Assembly: GCF_900116435.1 (NCBI RefSeq)
Contig: NZ_FPAZ01000014.1
Location: 62,001-126,000, forward strand
Direction of reading: 5' to 3'
DNA: 64,000 bases
Origin: Pseudoalteromonas lipolytica
Lineage (GTDB): Bacteria > Pseudomonadota > Gammaproteobacteria > Enterobacterales > Alteromonadaceae
Under the pieces are notes generated by a model. That model was not told the origin of the DNA and ran no database searches. It saw only the letters and a program-made list of their open reading frames with translations. Of the stretch, positions 53,876 through 63,394 are shown one piece after another (position 1 is the first letter of the stretch; each line of letters opens with the position of its first letter). Both the position numbers and the translations under genes were made by a program.

Positions 53876-55375
53876 TTACAGGCCACGTTTTAGCATGTAA
53901 TAAGCTGCGTTATGACGAAGCTCTGTTTTGAAACCACGAATTGTCGTATCGTTATCGATGATCATTGTTTCAACGCCTGCCATTTCAGCAAAATCAACGA
54001 TCATATCAGTTGTGACTGCTTGGCTGTATGCAGTGTGGTGTGCACCACCAGCGTGGATCCATGCAGCAGATGCAACAGATAGATTTGGTTTTGGTTCCCA
54101 CAGTGCTGAAGCCACTGGTAAGTGAGGTAAATCAGCTGGCGGAGCCACTGTATCTACTTCGTTGATTAGAATGCGGAAACGGTTACCCATATCAATTGGT
54201 GATACGTTAATTGCAGCGCCTGGTTTTGCAGTAAACAATAAACGACCTACATCACACTTCACACCGATCGTGTGTTGGTGAACTTCTAAGCGTGGTTTTT
54301 GTGCCGCAATTGAAGGACATACTTCTAACATGTGCGCGCCAAGTACTTGGTCAGTCTCACCCATGTTGTAAGTGTAATCTTCCATGAATGAACAACCGCC
54401 TTCACGGCCTTCACCCATTACTTTCATGATGCGAACCATCGCAGCTGTTTTCCAGTCACCCTCACCACCGTAGCCATAGCCTTTCGACATTAGGCGCTGT
54501 GTAGCAAGACCCGGAAGACCAGACAGGCCTGATAAGTCTTCAAAACAGTTTGTGAATGCTTTAAAGCCGCCTTTCTCTAAGAAACGCTCCATACCAAGCT
54601 CTAAACGTGCTTCGTTGCGCAGCATTTTTACGGCGTAATCGTCTTGTAGAGTTTCGTCAGCAATCACATAGTCTTGCTTATAAAGCGCTAACTGTGCATC
54701 GATTTCGTCTTCTGTGATTGTATCAACCACTTTTACAAGCTCAGCGACACCAAACGCGTGTACTTCATAACCAAAGGTGATTTGTGCTGAAACTTTGTTA
54801 CCTTCGGTTACCGCAACTTGACGCATGTTGTCGCCAAAACGCGCTACTTTAAGTGTTTGGCTTTCTGCCCAACCTTTTGCCGCACGACACCAGTCATCTA
54901 ACTGCTTTTGTACGTCAGCACGTTGCCAGTGACCCGCAACCACTTTGCGCTCTTTACGCATTACCGTACCGATGAAACCAAACTCACGGTCACCGTGTGC
55001 ACTTTGGTGCGTATTCATGTAGTTCATGTTGATGTCAGACCAAGGAAGGGCTGCATTGAACTGAGTATGAAGGTGTAACCAAGGCTTACGTAATTCGCTT
55101 AGGCCAGCAATCCACATTTTCGCAGGTGAGAAAGTGTGCATCCATAATACTAAACCAACACAGTTAGGATCGGTATTTGCCGCTTGGCAAACAGCGTGAA
55201 TTTCTTCAGGTGACTTAACGGTAGGCTTACATACCAAGTTTACTGGTAGGTTCGCTTCGCTGTTTAAGCCCGCTACAATTGCTTCGCTGTCTTTGGCAAC
55301 CGTTTCTAACACCTTAGGACCATAAAGATGTTGTGAGCCGGTAACAAACCAGACTTCTTTCGTCATCGTCGTCAT
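53876..55375 (-). CDS. araA: L-arabinose isomerase
   Basis: A 499-residue enzyme, close to the 500 of E. coli AraA, converting L-arabinose to L-ribulose in the cytoplasm. It opens with [12 protein letters not shown], the classic AraA start. [33 protein letters not shown] lies near residue 105, the Mn-site Glu residues are in [12 protein letters not shown] near residue 333, and His ligands are in [19 protein letters not shown] and [12 protein letters not shown]. It lies 23 bases after araD in the order araB-araD-araA. Confidence 0.96.
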   Translation of the reverse strand: MTTMTKEVWFVTGSQHLYGPKVLETVAKDSEAIVAGLNSEANLPVNLVCKPTVKSPEEIHAVCQAANTDPNCVGLVLWMHTFSPAKMWIAGLSELRKPWLHLHTQFNAALPWSDINMNYMNTHQSAHGDREFGFIGTVMRKERKVVAGHWQRADVQKQLDDWCRAAKGWAESQTLKVARFGDNMRQVAVTEGNKVSAQITFGYEVHAFGVAELVKVVDTITEDEIDAQLALYKQDYVIADETLQDDYAVKMLRNEARLELGMERFLEKGGFKAFTNCFEDLSGLSGLPGLATQRLMSKGYGYGGEGDWKTAAMVRIMKVMGEGREGGCSFMEDYTYNMGETDQVLGAHMLEVCPSIAAQKPRLEVHQHTIGVKCDVGRLLFTAKPGAAINVSPIDMGNRFRILINEVDTVAPPADLPHLPVASALWEPKPNLSVASAAWIHAGGAHHTAYSQAVTTDMIVDFAEMAGVETMIIDNDTTIRGFKTELRHNAAYYMLKRGL

Positions 55376-55398
55376 GTTAATAATCCTCTAAATTCTTG

Positions 55399-56094
55399 CT
55401 ATTTGCTCTGACCGTAATACGCGTTTTTACCGTGCTTACGTAGATAATGTTTATCCATCACGGCTTTTTTAAGTTCAGCTGCGTGTGGATCTAAAGTGCG
55501 TGTTAAATACGCCATGCGAGCAATCTCTTCGAGTAGCGCGGCATGGTATACAGACTGAGCGGCATCTTTACCCCACGTGAAAGGCGCATGACCCGCAACA
55601 ATCACCATAGGTGCAGCTTTCGGATCGCGGTCTTTATACGCATCAGTAATTTGAATACCGGTTTCTAACTCATAATCGCCATTCACTTGCTCATCAGTTA
55701 GTTCACGCGTACAGGTGATGTCACCGTGTACATAGTCAGCGTGAGTTGTGCCAAGGCAAGGAATGCTTTGTTTTGCTTGTGCCCATGCAGTTGCATAGGT
55801 CGAATGCGTGTGTGTTACACCGCCAATCTCATCGAAGTGGCGATATAAATGAACATGTGTTTTGGTGTCAGAAGACGGACGCATAGCACCTTCAACAATG
55901 GTGTTTTCAAGGTCGACGATCACCATGTCGTCGGCTTTCATTTGGTCGTACGATACACCACTTGGTTTAATCGCAATCACGCCTTTGTCGCGGTCGATTT
56001 GCGATACGTTACCAAAGGTATAAATTACTAAGCCACGACGTTGAAGCTCCATATTCGCTTCATAAACTTCACGTTTTAGTTCAGTAAAACTCAT
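55399..56094 (-). CDS. araD: L-ribulose-5-phosphate 4-epimerase
   Basis: A 231-residue class II aldolase/epimerase that converts L-ribulose-5-phosphate to D-xylulose-5-phosphate. Zinc ligands are in GVTHTHSTYATAWAQ near residue 95 and in VAGHAPFTWGKDA near residue 168. Substrate-binding segments TFGNVSQIDRDKGVIAIKPSGVSYD and RPSSDTKTHVHLYRH are conserved. The start codon overlaps the end of araB by 4 bases (ATGA), so translation is coupled. Confidence 0.95.
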   Translation of the reverse strand: MSFTELKREVYEANMELQRRGLVIYTFGNVSQIDRDKGVIAIKPSGVSYDQMKADDMVIVDLENTIVEGAMRPSSDTKTHVHLYRHFDEIGGVTHTHSTYATAWAQAKQSIPCLGTTHADYVHGDITCTRELTDEQVNGDYELETGIQITDAYKDRDPKAAPMVIVAGHAPFTWGKDAAQSVYHAALLEEIARMAYLTRTLDPHAAELKKAVMDKHYLRKHGKNAYYGQSK

Positions 56095-57743
56095 GCTTTG
56101 TCTCCGTTTACATAGCTTGCAAGTGCTTGGTAGTTGGCATAAAGCGCGTCATACACCGCTACACGCTCAGGGTTTGGTAAGTACTGATGACAGACTGATG
56201 ACGCCATCACTTTTTGCGCATCAGCCACTGTTGCGTGCTCACCCGCAGCAACCGCAGCCATAATTGCCGCACCCAATGCACAACTTTGCTCACTCTCTAA
56301 AACGTCGATTGGACAGTTCCAAACATCAGCACAGGTTTGCATTACGTAGTCTGATTTTTTAGAAATACCGCCGATAACAACCACTGACTCAATTGGCACG
56401 CCTTCACTTTGAAAACGCTCAGTGATAGCACGTGCGCCAAACGCCGTTGCTTCAACAAGTGCTTTAAAGAATTTAGGTGCATCTGTGCCCATTTTTAAGC
56501 CAGTTAATGCCATTGCAACGCTTTGATCAGCATCTGGCGTACGACGACCATTTACCCAATCAAGCGCTGTTACGTCGCTGCTTGTTACAGGGAGTGCTGC
56601 CGCCGCGTTTGATAAATCAACTAAGATTGAGTCTTCTAGCTTGTTAACTAACGCCTGCTCAGCGTCAGATAGATTTGTAAGTTGGCGAGTTGGCCAAAGT
56701 ACTAGATTCTTGAACCATGCGTATAAGTCACCAAAAGCAGACTGACCGGCTTCTAAGCCAATTAATCCTGGGATCACTGAGCCATCAACTTGACCACAAA
56801 TACCTTTAACGCAGGTATCACCTAGTTGCTCTTTAGACGTTACCGTGATGTCACAGGTTGAGGTACCCATTACCTTAGTTAGAACGCCTGGGCGAACATT
56901 GGCAGCTACTGCTCCCATGTGACAGTCAAATGCACCGTAACCAATCACGATGCCTTGTGGTAAACCTAGCTTCTCGGCCCACTCAGCGGTTAAGTTGCCA
57001 GCAACTTGGTCGCTTGGCTCTGTGGTTGCATTTAAAGTATCAACAACACCATCTAATAGTGGATCGATACTTGTAAAGAAACTGTTTGGTGGGAAACCGC
57101 CCCACTGCTCGTTCCACATTTGTTTGTGGCCCGTTGCACAACGCCCTAGCTTTAATGCTTCAGGGTGAGTTGTGCCGCACATGAGCGCGGTCATCCAATC
57201 ACAGTGTTCAACCCATGAATAAGTGGCTGCTTTAACACTGCTATCAACGCGGAAAATATGTAATGCTTTAGCCCAGTACCACTCAGAAGAGTAAATACCG
57301 CCCATGTGTGAAAGGTAGTTCACATCGTTGTTAGTTGCAGCTTGAGTGATTTCATTTGCTTCTTTAATAGACGTATGGTCTTTCCACAAAATGAACATTG
57401 CATTTGGGTTTTCTGCAAACTCTTCAGTTAATGCCAGTGGTGTACCTTGGCTATTAATAGCCACAGGCGTTGAGCCTGTCGTATCAAAGCTCATACCCAC
57501 TACTTTGTCTGCGGTACCTGCTGGAACATGCGACCAAAGACCATTCACTACTTCAACAAGGCTATCAATGTAGTCTTGTGGATGCTGACGAAACTGATCT
57601 TTACTTGGGTCACAATATAAACCTTGTGCCCAGCGCGGGTAGTTCACTAAATGGCTGGCTAGTTCTTCACCAGTTGCAACATCAACGAGTAATGCTCTTA
57701 CCGAGTCTGACCCGTAGTCTAATCCCAACGTATAACGAGACAT
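56091..57743 (-). CDS. araB: L-ribulokinase
   Basis: A 550-residue FGGY-family kinase phosphorylating L-ribulose. The N-terminal phosphate-1 motif is LGLDYGSDSVRALLVD. FDTTGSTPVAINSQGTPLALTEEFAENPNAMFILWKDHT near residue 90 is characteristic of AraB, and VVIGGISKKSDYVMQTCADVWNCPIDV near residue 455 is the FGGY C-terminal signature. It is the first gene of araBDA, and an operator-like site lies 50-66 bases upstream. Confidence 0.95.
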   Translation of the reverse strand: MSRYTLGLDYGSDSVRALLVDVATGEELASHLVNYPRWAQGLYCDPSKDQFRQHPQDYIDSLVEVVNGLWSHVPAGTADKVVGMSFDTTGSTPVAINSQGTPLALTEEFAENPNAMFILWKDHTSIKEANEITQAATNNDVNYLSHMGGIYSSEWYWAKALHIFRVDSSVKAATYSWVEHCDWMTALMCGTTHPEALKLGRCATGHKQMWNEQWGGFPPNSFFTSIDPLLDGVVDTLNATTEPSDQVAGNLTAEWAEKLGLPQGIVIGYGAFDCHMGAVAANVRPGVLTKVMGTSTCDITVTSKEQLGDTCVKGICGQVDGSVIPGLIGLEAGQSAFGDLYAWFKNLVLWPTRQLTNLSDAEQALVNKLEDSILVDLSNAAAALPVTSSDVTALDWVNGRRTPDADQSVAMALTGLKMGTDAPKFFKALVEATAFGARAITERFQSEGVPIESVVVIGGISKKSDYVMQTCADVWNCPIDVLESEQSCALGAAIMAAVAAGEHATVADAQKVMASSVCHQYLPNPERVAVYDALYANYQALASYVNGDKA

Positions 57744-57792
57744 AATTACCTTTCACTAATTGCTTACTAACATTGTTAGTCATTATCTTTAT

Positions 57793-57809
57793 TTGTATGA
57801 TAATATCAA
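57793..57809. promoter_or_regulatory. Candidate operator before araBDA
   Basis: TTGTATGATAATATCAA is a nearly symmetrical match to the locus motif; it shares TTGTATGATAA with the site at 57951. It lies 50-66 bases before the araB ATG. Confidence 0.5.
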
Positions 57810-57827
57810 CAATACCAGATTGTAAAG

Positions 57828-57846
57828 GTATTATAAAAATATTATT
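57828..57846. promoter_or_regulatory. Second, weaker candidate operator in the araB / tal gap
   Basis: GGTATTATAAAAATATTAT contains GTATTATAA as at 53108-53132. It may be a secondary site between divergent araB and tal. Confidence 0.28.
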
Positions 57847-57950
57847 AACAGGATTATTTGCTGCTGGCGGGCGATTTATTGCGCAGTTTTTCTGGAAGAT
57901 TAGATTGTTTTTTCAGCACAAATAACAGGTTAAAGCCACTAAATTAACTT

Positions 57951-57962
57951 TTGTATGATAAG
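57951..57962. promoter_or_regulatory. Candidate operator directly before tal
   Basis: TTGTATGATAAG repeats the core of the araB site exactly for 11 bases and lies 13-24 bases before the transaldolase ATG, where a bound repressor would block transcription or initiation. Confidence 0.48.
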
Positions 57963-57974
57963 AATGGGATAATT

Positions 57975-58928
57975 ATGTCTAACCAACTAGAACAACTTAA
58001 AGCAATGACAACCGTTGTTGCTGACACGGGTGATTTTGAAGCAATCAACGAATACAAACCGCAAGATGCAACAACGAACCCATCACTCATCTTAAATGCG
58101 ATTCAAATTGAGAAGTACCGTCCACTTGCTGCAGAAGCCGTTTCATGGGCTAAAGCACAAAGTAACGATACAAATGAAGTAATAAGCAAAGCAGCTGATA
58201 AACTAGCAGTATTAATTGGCTCTAAATTAATGGAGCAAGTACCGGGTTTAGTGTCAACTGAAGTTGATGCGCGCTTATCATTTGATACCCAAGCAACCGT
58301 TGATAAAGCTCTTGAGCTTGTTGCTCTTTATAAAGAGCAAGGTATCGACACATCGCGCGTGTTAATCAAAATTGCTTCTACATGGGAAGGTATTCAAGCC
58401 GCTAAAGTACTTGAAGCACAAGGCATTCGTTGTAACCTAACACTGGTGTTTGCATTTGCTCAAGCGCGTGCTTGTGCCGAAGTAGGTGCATACCTAATCT
58501 CTCCTTTCGTAGGGCGTATTCTTGATTGGTATAAAGCACAAGATGCAAGCGCAGATTTCGACGGTGCAAACGATCCGGGCGTTAAGTCAGTGACTCACAT
58601 CTACAACTATTTCAAAAAACATGGTTTTGAAACAATCGTTATGGGTGCAAGCTTCCGTAACATTGGTGAAATTCAAGAACTAGCAGGCTGTGACCGCTTA
58701 ACTATCAGCCCTAAACTTCTTGCAGAACTGGCAGCAACGCAAGCACCTTTGACACAAAAGCTACAACCTGCGACTGAAAAAGCAGACGCGCCAGCAGCGA
58801 TGACAGAGCACGCATTCCGCTGGGAAATGAATGAAGATGCAATGGCCACTGAAAAGCTAAGCCAAGGTATTCGCCAGTTCGCCATTGACCAAGAGAAACT
58901 AGAGTCAATCTTAAGCGAATTAGTTTAA
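57975..58928 (+). CDS. tal: Transaldolase
   Basis: A 317-residue type-1 transaldolase, the same length as E. coli TalB, exchanging dihydroxyacetone units between sedoheptulose-7-phosphate and glyceraldehyde-3-phosphate. Family motifs: [10 protein letters not shown] near residue 34 and the Schiff-base Lys in [16 protein letters not shown] near residue 132, with [31 protein letters not shown] sequence near 160-190. The ATG at 57975 is chosen over an in-frame TTG at 57951 because that TTG is part of the operator-like motif and would add eight atypical residues. It is divergent from araB. Confidence 0.95.
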   Translation: MSNQLEQLKAMTTVVADTGDFEAINEYKPQDATTNPSLILNAIQIEKYRPLAAEAVSWAKAQSNDTNEVISKAADKLAVLIGSKLMEQVPGLVSTEVDARLSFDTQATVDKALELVALYKEQGIDTSRVLIKIASTWEGIQAAKVLEAQGIRCNLTLVFAFAQARACAEVGAYLISPFVGRILDWYKAQDASADFDGANDPGVKSVTHIYNYFKKHGFETIVMGASFRNIGEIQELAGCDRLTISPKLLAELAATQAPLTQKLQPATEKADAPAAMTEHAFRWEMNEDAMATEKLSQGIRQFAIDQEKLESILSELV

Positions 58929-58946
58929 ACCTGATTGTTTAAGCAG

Positions 58947-58983
58947 AAAAAAGCCCGCAAACTAAGGTTTGCGGGCTTTTTTT
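58947..58983. terminator. Bidirectional intrinsic terminator between tal and tkt
   Basis: AAAAAAGCCCGCAAAC-TAAG-GTTTGCGGGCTTTTTTT, with A and T tracts, lies between two convergent genes. Confidence 0.92.
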
Positions 58984-59052
58984 GTGCCTGCCTTATAATC
59001 GTAAAGGCAGGCTTATCGTGTTGCGATTACGATAAATTTTTAGCTAACAACA

Positions 59053-61053
59053 TTATTCAGCAAGTAATGCGTTTGCTTTAGCGACGAGGTTAGCAACCGT
59101 GAAACCAAAGTGCTCTAGCAATACAGCACCAGGCGCTGATTCACCAAATGTATCCATACCGAGTACGTCACCATCTTGGCCAACATACTTGAACCAGAAG
59201 TCACGGTGCGCAGCTTCAACTGCAATTTTTGGAGTACCCGCTGGTAGTACGCTTTGACGGTATGCTTTGTCTTGGCTATCAAACTGATTAGTCGACGGCA
59301 TAGATACCACGCGAACTTGCTTGCCTTGTGCTGTCAGTTCAGCGGCAGCATTAACCGCCAGTTCAACCTCTGAACCTGTTGCAATTAGGATAAGTTCAGC
59401 TGTTTGTTCGCTATCAACAAGTACGTAACCACCTTTAGCGATATCGGCTACTTGCTGCTCATCGCGCGCCATCGCTTTCGTGCCTTGGCGGCTGAAAATG
59501 AGTGAACTTGGGCCTGTTTCTTTTAATAACGCTTGACGCCAAGCAACCGCTGTTTCTGTTTCATCACACGGACGCCACGCAGTCATATTCGGGGTCATAC
59601 GTAGGTTTGCAATTTGCTCGATTGGTTGGTGAGTTGGACCATCTTCACCTTGACCAATTGAATCATGAGTATACACAAAGATGCTTTGTGCTTTCATTAA
59701 TGCAGCCATACGCACAGCATTTCGCGCGTATTCCATAAACATTAAGAAAGTCGCACCGAATGGGATAAAGCCACCGTGTAGTGCAATACCATTCATGATA
59801 GCGCTCATACCAAATTCACGTACACCGTAAAAAACATAGTTACCATCAGCGGCATCTTGTAAGCCTTTAGCGTCTGGCCACAATGTTAAGTTTGAACCGG
59901 CAAGGTCAGCAGAGCCACCCATTAGTTCAGGAAGCTGCTTTGCAAAGAAAGTAATTGCGTTTTGTGAAGCTTTACGCGTTGCAATGTTTTGCATGCCAGC
60001 TTGGCATTTAGCAATGTACTCATCAGCTAATTCTGCGAAGTTAGCAGGGAGTGTTTTTTCAAGTACGCGACGAGTATATTCTTTAGCTAGTTCAGGGTGT
60101 GCTTTGCTATAGGCAGCAAACGTTTGTTGCCATGCACTTTCTAACTCTTGACCTTTCGCTTGAGTATTCCACTCGTTGTACACGTCTTGCGGTACTTCGA
60201 ATGCAGGGTGTGGCCAGTTTAATTGCTCACGTACCGCAGCGATTTCATCGTGACCAAGTGGCGCACCATGACAGTCGTGGCTACCCGATTTGTTTGGCGA
60301 ACCAAAACCAATCACAGTTTTACAGCAAATCAGTGTAGGTTGCGTGGTATTGCTTTGCGCCGCTTCGATTGCGCCCGCAATTGCATTCATATCATGACCA
60401 TCAACATCACGAATAACCTGCCAGCCATACGACTCAAAACGCGCAGGTGTATCATCAGTGAACCAACCTTCTACTTCACCATCGATCGAGATACCGTTGT
60501 CATCCCAAAATGCAATGAGTTTTCCAAGGCCTAACGTACCTGCCAACGAACATGCTTCGTGCGAGATACCTTCCATTAGACAGCCGTCACCCATAAAGCA
60601 GTATGTAAAGTGATCAACAATATCAAAGTTCGGTTTATTGAATTGTGCCGCTAAGATTTTTTCAGCGATAGCCATACCGACTGCGTTAGCAATCCCCGAA
60701 CCTAATGGGCCTGTTGTTGTTTCAACACCCGGTGTGTAACCGTATTCAGGGTGACCCGGTGTTTTAGAATGAAGCTGACGGAATTGCTTAATATCTTCGA
60801 TGCTAACGTCGTAGCCGCTTAGATGTAACAATGCATATTGCAACATTGAGCCATGCCCATTTGATAACACAAAACGGTCACGGTTAGACCAGTCTGGGTT
60901 TAATGGGTTATGACGATGAAAGTTTTGCCACAATACTGCGGCAATATCAGCCATCCCCATGGGCGCACCTGGGTGACCTGAGTTAGCTTGTTGAACAGCA
61001 TCGACAGCAAGTATGCGAATAGCATTTGCAGATTGAGAACTAGGCAGAGTCAT
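59053..61053 (-). CDS. tkt: Transketolase
   Basis: A 666-residue thiamin-diphosphate enzyme that transfers two-carbon units among pentose, tetrose and triose phosphates. The N-terminal segment [28 protein letters not shown] is the transketolase signature. The cofactor motif [18 protein letters not shown]...DDN is near residue 155, and the pyrimidine domain carries the catalytic Glu in [22 protein letters not shown] near residue 405 and [19 protein letters not shown]. With transaldolase it links AraD product to glycolysis. It is convergent with tal. Confidence 0.96.
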   Translation of the reverse strand: MTLPSSQSANAIRILAVDAVQQANSGHPGAPMGMADIAAVLWQNFHRHNPLNPDWSNRDRFVLSNGHGSMLQYALLHLSGYDVSIEDIKQFRQLHSKTPGHPEYGYTPGVETTTGPLGSGIANAVGMAIAEKILAAQFNKPNFDIVDHFTYCFMGDGCLMEGISHEACSLAGTLGLGKLIAFWDDNGISIDGEVEGWFTDDTPARFESYGWQVIRDVDGHDMNAIAGAIEAAQSNTTQPTLICCKTVIGFGSPNKSGSHDCHGAPLGHDEIAAVREQLNWPHPAFEVPQDVYNEWNTQAKGQELESAWQQTFAAYSKAHPELAKEYTRRVLEKTLPANFAELADEYIAKCQAGMQNIATRKASQNAITFFAKQLPELMGGSADLAGSNLTLWPDAKGLQDAADGNYVFYGVREFGMSAIMNGIALHGGFIPFGATFLMFMEYARNAVRMAALMKAQSIFVYTHDSIGQGEDGPTHQPIEQIANLRMTPNMTAWRPCDETETAVAWRQALLKETGPSSLIFSRQGTKAMARDEQQVADIAKGGYVLVDSEQTAELILIATGSEVELAVNAAAELTAQGKQVRVVSMPSTNQFDSQDKAYRQSVLPAGTPKIAVEAAHRDFWFKYVGQDGDVLGMDTFGESAPGAVLLEHFGFTVANLVAKANALLAE

Positions 61054-61400
61054 CTTATTAGCTTCCTGTTAATATTATAATATAATTAATATCGCAAAAA
61101 CTCAGTCAAATAGCAACTTAATAAAGTGTCATGTCAGTAATGACGTGCCCCTAACGCGGTTTTAAAGTGTTAAATGAGCGTGAATATGCACCGTTTAATA
61201 CTTTGTAATACTCTGTTTATGTTGCTCACGCTTTTTTTTAGCGACCTCAGCATCACAAACACATTAATTATTAATTCATGCGCTTACATTATTTAGTTTA
61301 CAAAAACCAACCAATGCTACAATTTGGTACATTATTTCATTGTTCAAGTTAACAAGAACACCTTAGTGTTAACACGTTTTTTCGCTGAGGTTTTTTATTT
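61054..61400. other. Intergenic region between tkt and the MipA gene
   Basis: This 347-base divergent region holds the AT-rich operator-like site at 61069-61090 next to tkt and otherwise AT-rich DNA. GAGG at 61387-61390 is the ribosome site of the MipA gene. No gene or structured RNA was recognised. Confidence 0.4.
61069..61090. promoter_or_regulatory. Weak candidate operator before tkt
   Basis: An AT-only 22-base near-palindrome running TTAATATTATA to ATAATTAAT, 16-37 bases before the transketolase ATG. It resembles the site before the SSS symporter more than the araB-type site, so support is mainly positional. Confidence 0.25.
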
Positions 61401-62288
61401 GTGATAGTTAACAGTGGTTGCTCTATTGGGCTTCGCATTATTTTACTCTTAAGCACGCTTTACTTGTCTCCTCAGGCTCACAGTACCGCGCCTGCCTATT
61501 TAGCAGATGAAGGGTTGAGCCTTGGCATTAGCTTAGGGTATGGGCAGCTCGATAATCCGGTTTATAATAAAGGGGATATTCCACTTTATGTGCTGCCGCG
61601 CGTGGAACTGTTTGTCGGTGATTTCTCGTTCGCAAATACGCAACTAACCTGGACACCGATAACACGTGAAAACTATCAACTCTCAGTGTTCACTCAACTC
61701 AACGAAGACGGGCTTTACTTTGCTAAGCATTCCGCTGCACTCGCAGCAATAAGGACTATAAGTGGCCGCCCTCCAATGGGGTCAATTCCACCGGCAATGG
61801 GTGACATGCCGCCCACGACCCAAAAAAGACGCGGCGATATAGGCAGTATTAGTAACCGTAAACTCTCTTTTATGACTGGCGCAGAAGCGCTATACGATTG
61901 GCAAAACTGGCGCTTTAGCGTGAGTTGGGCAATGGAGCTAACCAACTATCATAAGGGTTTACAAGGCGCACTTTCTGCACAGCGCTTATATAAAATTGAT
62001 CAGCATCTACTTTTATTGGGTATCGAAGTACAGCATTTAAACAGAGGGTTAGTCGATTACTATTATGGCACTAGCCAACAAGACGTGCAGGTGGGGTTTA
62101 GCCGCTTTGAAGGTCGCTCAAGTCAAAAGTATGGCCTTAAGGCCAGCTACCAATACCACTTTAGTCAGCAATGGCAATTTATTAGTGATGTAAAGTACCA
62201 GCGCTTATCTTCGGGCATCGCCGACAGTCCACTCATAAACGATAGCAACTTGCTTTCTTTTTATGCTGGCATTGCATGGAATTACTAA
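61401..62288 (+). CDS. MipA/OmpV-family outer-membrane protein
   Basis: A 295-residue protein with signal peptide (cleavage near AHSTA, residue ~28) and beta-barrel character. It has the family opening LGISLGYGQLDNPVYNKGDIPLYVLPRVELFVGD and a C-terminal strand SFYAGIAWNY. A Pro/Met-rich insertion (GRPPMGSIPPAMGDMPPT, about residues 121-138) interrupts the barrel and probably forms an exposed loop. The start is GTG with GAGG upstream. Three bases separate it from the DUF3019 gene; a two-component system follows. Confidence 0.82.
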   Translation: MIVNSGCSIGLRIILLLSTLYLSPQAHSTAPAYLADEGLSLGISLGYGQLDNPVYNKGDIPLYVLPRVELFVGDFSFANTQLTWTPITRENYQLSVFTQLNEDGLYFAKHSAALAAIRTISGRPPMGSIPPAMGDMPPTTQKRRGDIGSISNRKLSFMTGAEALYDWQNWRFSVSWAMELTNYHKGLQGALSAQRLYKIDQHLLLLGIEVQHLNRGLVDYYYGTSQQDVQVGFSRFEGRSSQKYGLKASYQYHFSQQWQFISDVKYQRLSSGIADSPLINDSNLLSFYAGIAWNY

Positions 62289-62291
62289 ACA

Positions 62292-62675
62292 ATGCTGCGA
62301 ACTAACTCATTTTTACTCATGATGCTTATCCTCAGCTTCACCCTTAGTAAACTTGCCTTTGCTGAGTCGAGTCATATTGAAGTAACACCCAGTAACTGTG
62401 TAACTAATGAGCAAGATTGTGTGATGAATATTAAGGTAGATTGGTTCACAGAGGCCACCAGCACGGTGTGCATTCGTGTTACTGATCAGCAAGTCAGGCT
62501 ATTTTGTCAAAAGCCAAAACAAGGGCACAACTTCCTTATCGCTGTACGAAACAATCGAAATATTGTTCTAGAGCTATTAACCGAGCAACTTATCCCGTTA
62601 GAAAGCACTGAAATAAACGTTTTTTATCAAAATATTAAAAAACGTCGCCGTGATATCGCATGGAGTATTTTTTAA
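62292..62675 (+). CDS. DUF3019 periplasmic protein
   Basis: A 127-residue protein with signal peptide (cleavage near AFAES, residue ~25). The DUF3019 pattern is visible: IEVTPSNCVTNEQDCVMNIKVDW, then STVCIRVTDQQVRLFCQ with paired Cys residues that could form disulfides. The function of the family is unknown, but it recurs next to MipA and OmpR/EnvZ-type pairs. The stop overlaps the next start (TAATG), so translation is coupled. Confidence 0.85.
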   Translation: MLRTNSFLLMMLILSFTLSKLAFAESSHIEVTPSNCVTNEQDCVMNIKVDWFTEATSTVCIRVTDQQVRLFCQKPKQGHNFLIAVRNNRNIVLELLTEQLIPLESTEINVFYQNIKKRRRDIAWSIF

Positions 62676-63388
62676 TGACCAAGCATAATAAAATTTTATA
62701 TATTGAAGATGACCTAAAACTGGCTCAATTAGTCGTAAATTACCTGATGAGTAATGGGTATGAGGTTGATCATTTTGATAATGGCTGCCATGCGTGCTAC
62801 CAAGCAAGTATGAAGAAGTTCGACTTGATTTTACTCGATATCGGCCTTGGTAACGAAGATGGTTTTGACGTATTCAAAGAGCTAAAGCGCTATCAAGACA
62901 GTCCGATTATTTTTATGACTGCCAGACAAAGTCAGGTTGATCATATAACAGGGCTAGAATTAGGAGCCGATGACTACCTTACCAAGCCTGTATCACCGTC
63001 TATTTTATTAGCAAAAATTAACAACACGATTCGCCGCACTCAACAGGTTAAGCCTCAAAGTACTGTACACAACGCCCATAACATACGGTTTGGCTCACTG
63101 AGTATAAATACCATTCAGCGCGAAGCTTATTTGCATAGCCAACCTCTTGAATTAACCAGTGCAGAGTTTGAATTACTAATACAGTTAGCCAAGGCTCCAG
63201 GGCAACTTATCAGTCGCGATCAGCTTTTTGATAGTGCAATTGGTCGTAAATATGATGGTCAAAGCCGCACAATTGATGGCCGTATAAGTCGGCTCCGAAA
63301 AAAGCTCGGAGACGAGTCTGTGCCACCCCAAAAAATAGTCACCGTGTGGGGCAAAGGGTATATTTTTTCACCTCAAGCTTGGAGCTAA
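62675..63388 (+). CDS. OmpR-family response regulator
   Basis: About 237 residues. The receiver domain (residues ~1-120) has the acidic pair in YIEDD, the phospho-acceptor Asp in LILLDIGLGNEDGFDV near residue 52 and the Lys in DDYLTKPVSP near residue 102. The C-terminal winged helix (~135-235) shows ELTSAEFELLIQLAKAPGQLISRDQL and RISRLRKKLGD. The ATG at 62675 follows GGAG by 10 bases and was preferred to an earlier in-frame ATG. It probably controls the two upstream genes, or more, in response to an envelope signal. Confidence 0.93.
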   Translation: MTKHNKILYIEDDLKLAQLVVNYLMSNGYEVDHFDNGCHACYQASMKKFDLILLDIGLGNEDGFDVFKELKRYQDSPIIFMTARQSQVDHITGLELGADDYLTKPVSPSILLAKINNTIRRTQQVKPQSTVHNAHNIRFGSLSINTIQREAYLHSQPLELTSAEFELLIQLAKAPGQLISRDQLFDSAIGRKYDGQSRTIDGRISRLRKKLGDESVPPQKIVTVWGKGYIFSPQAWS

Positions 63389-63394
63389 CTTGCC

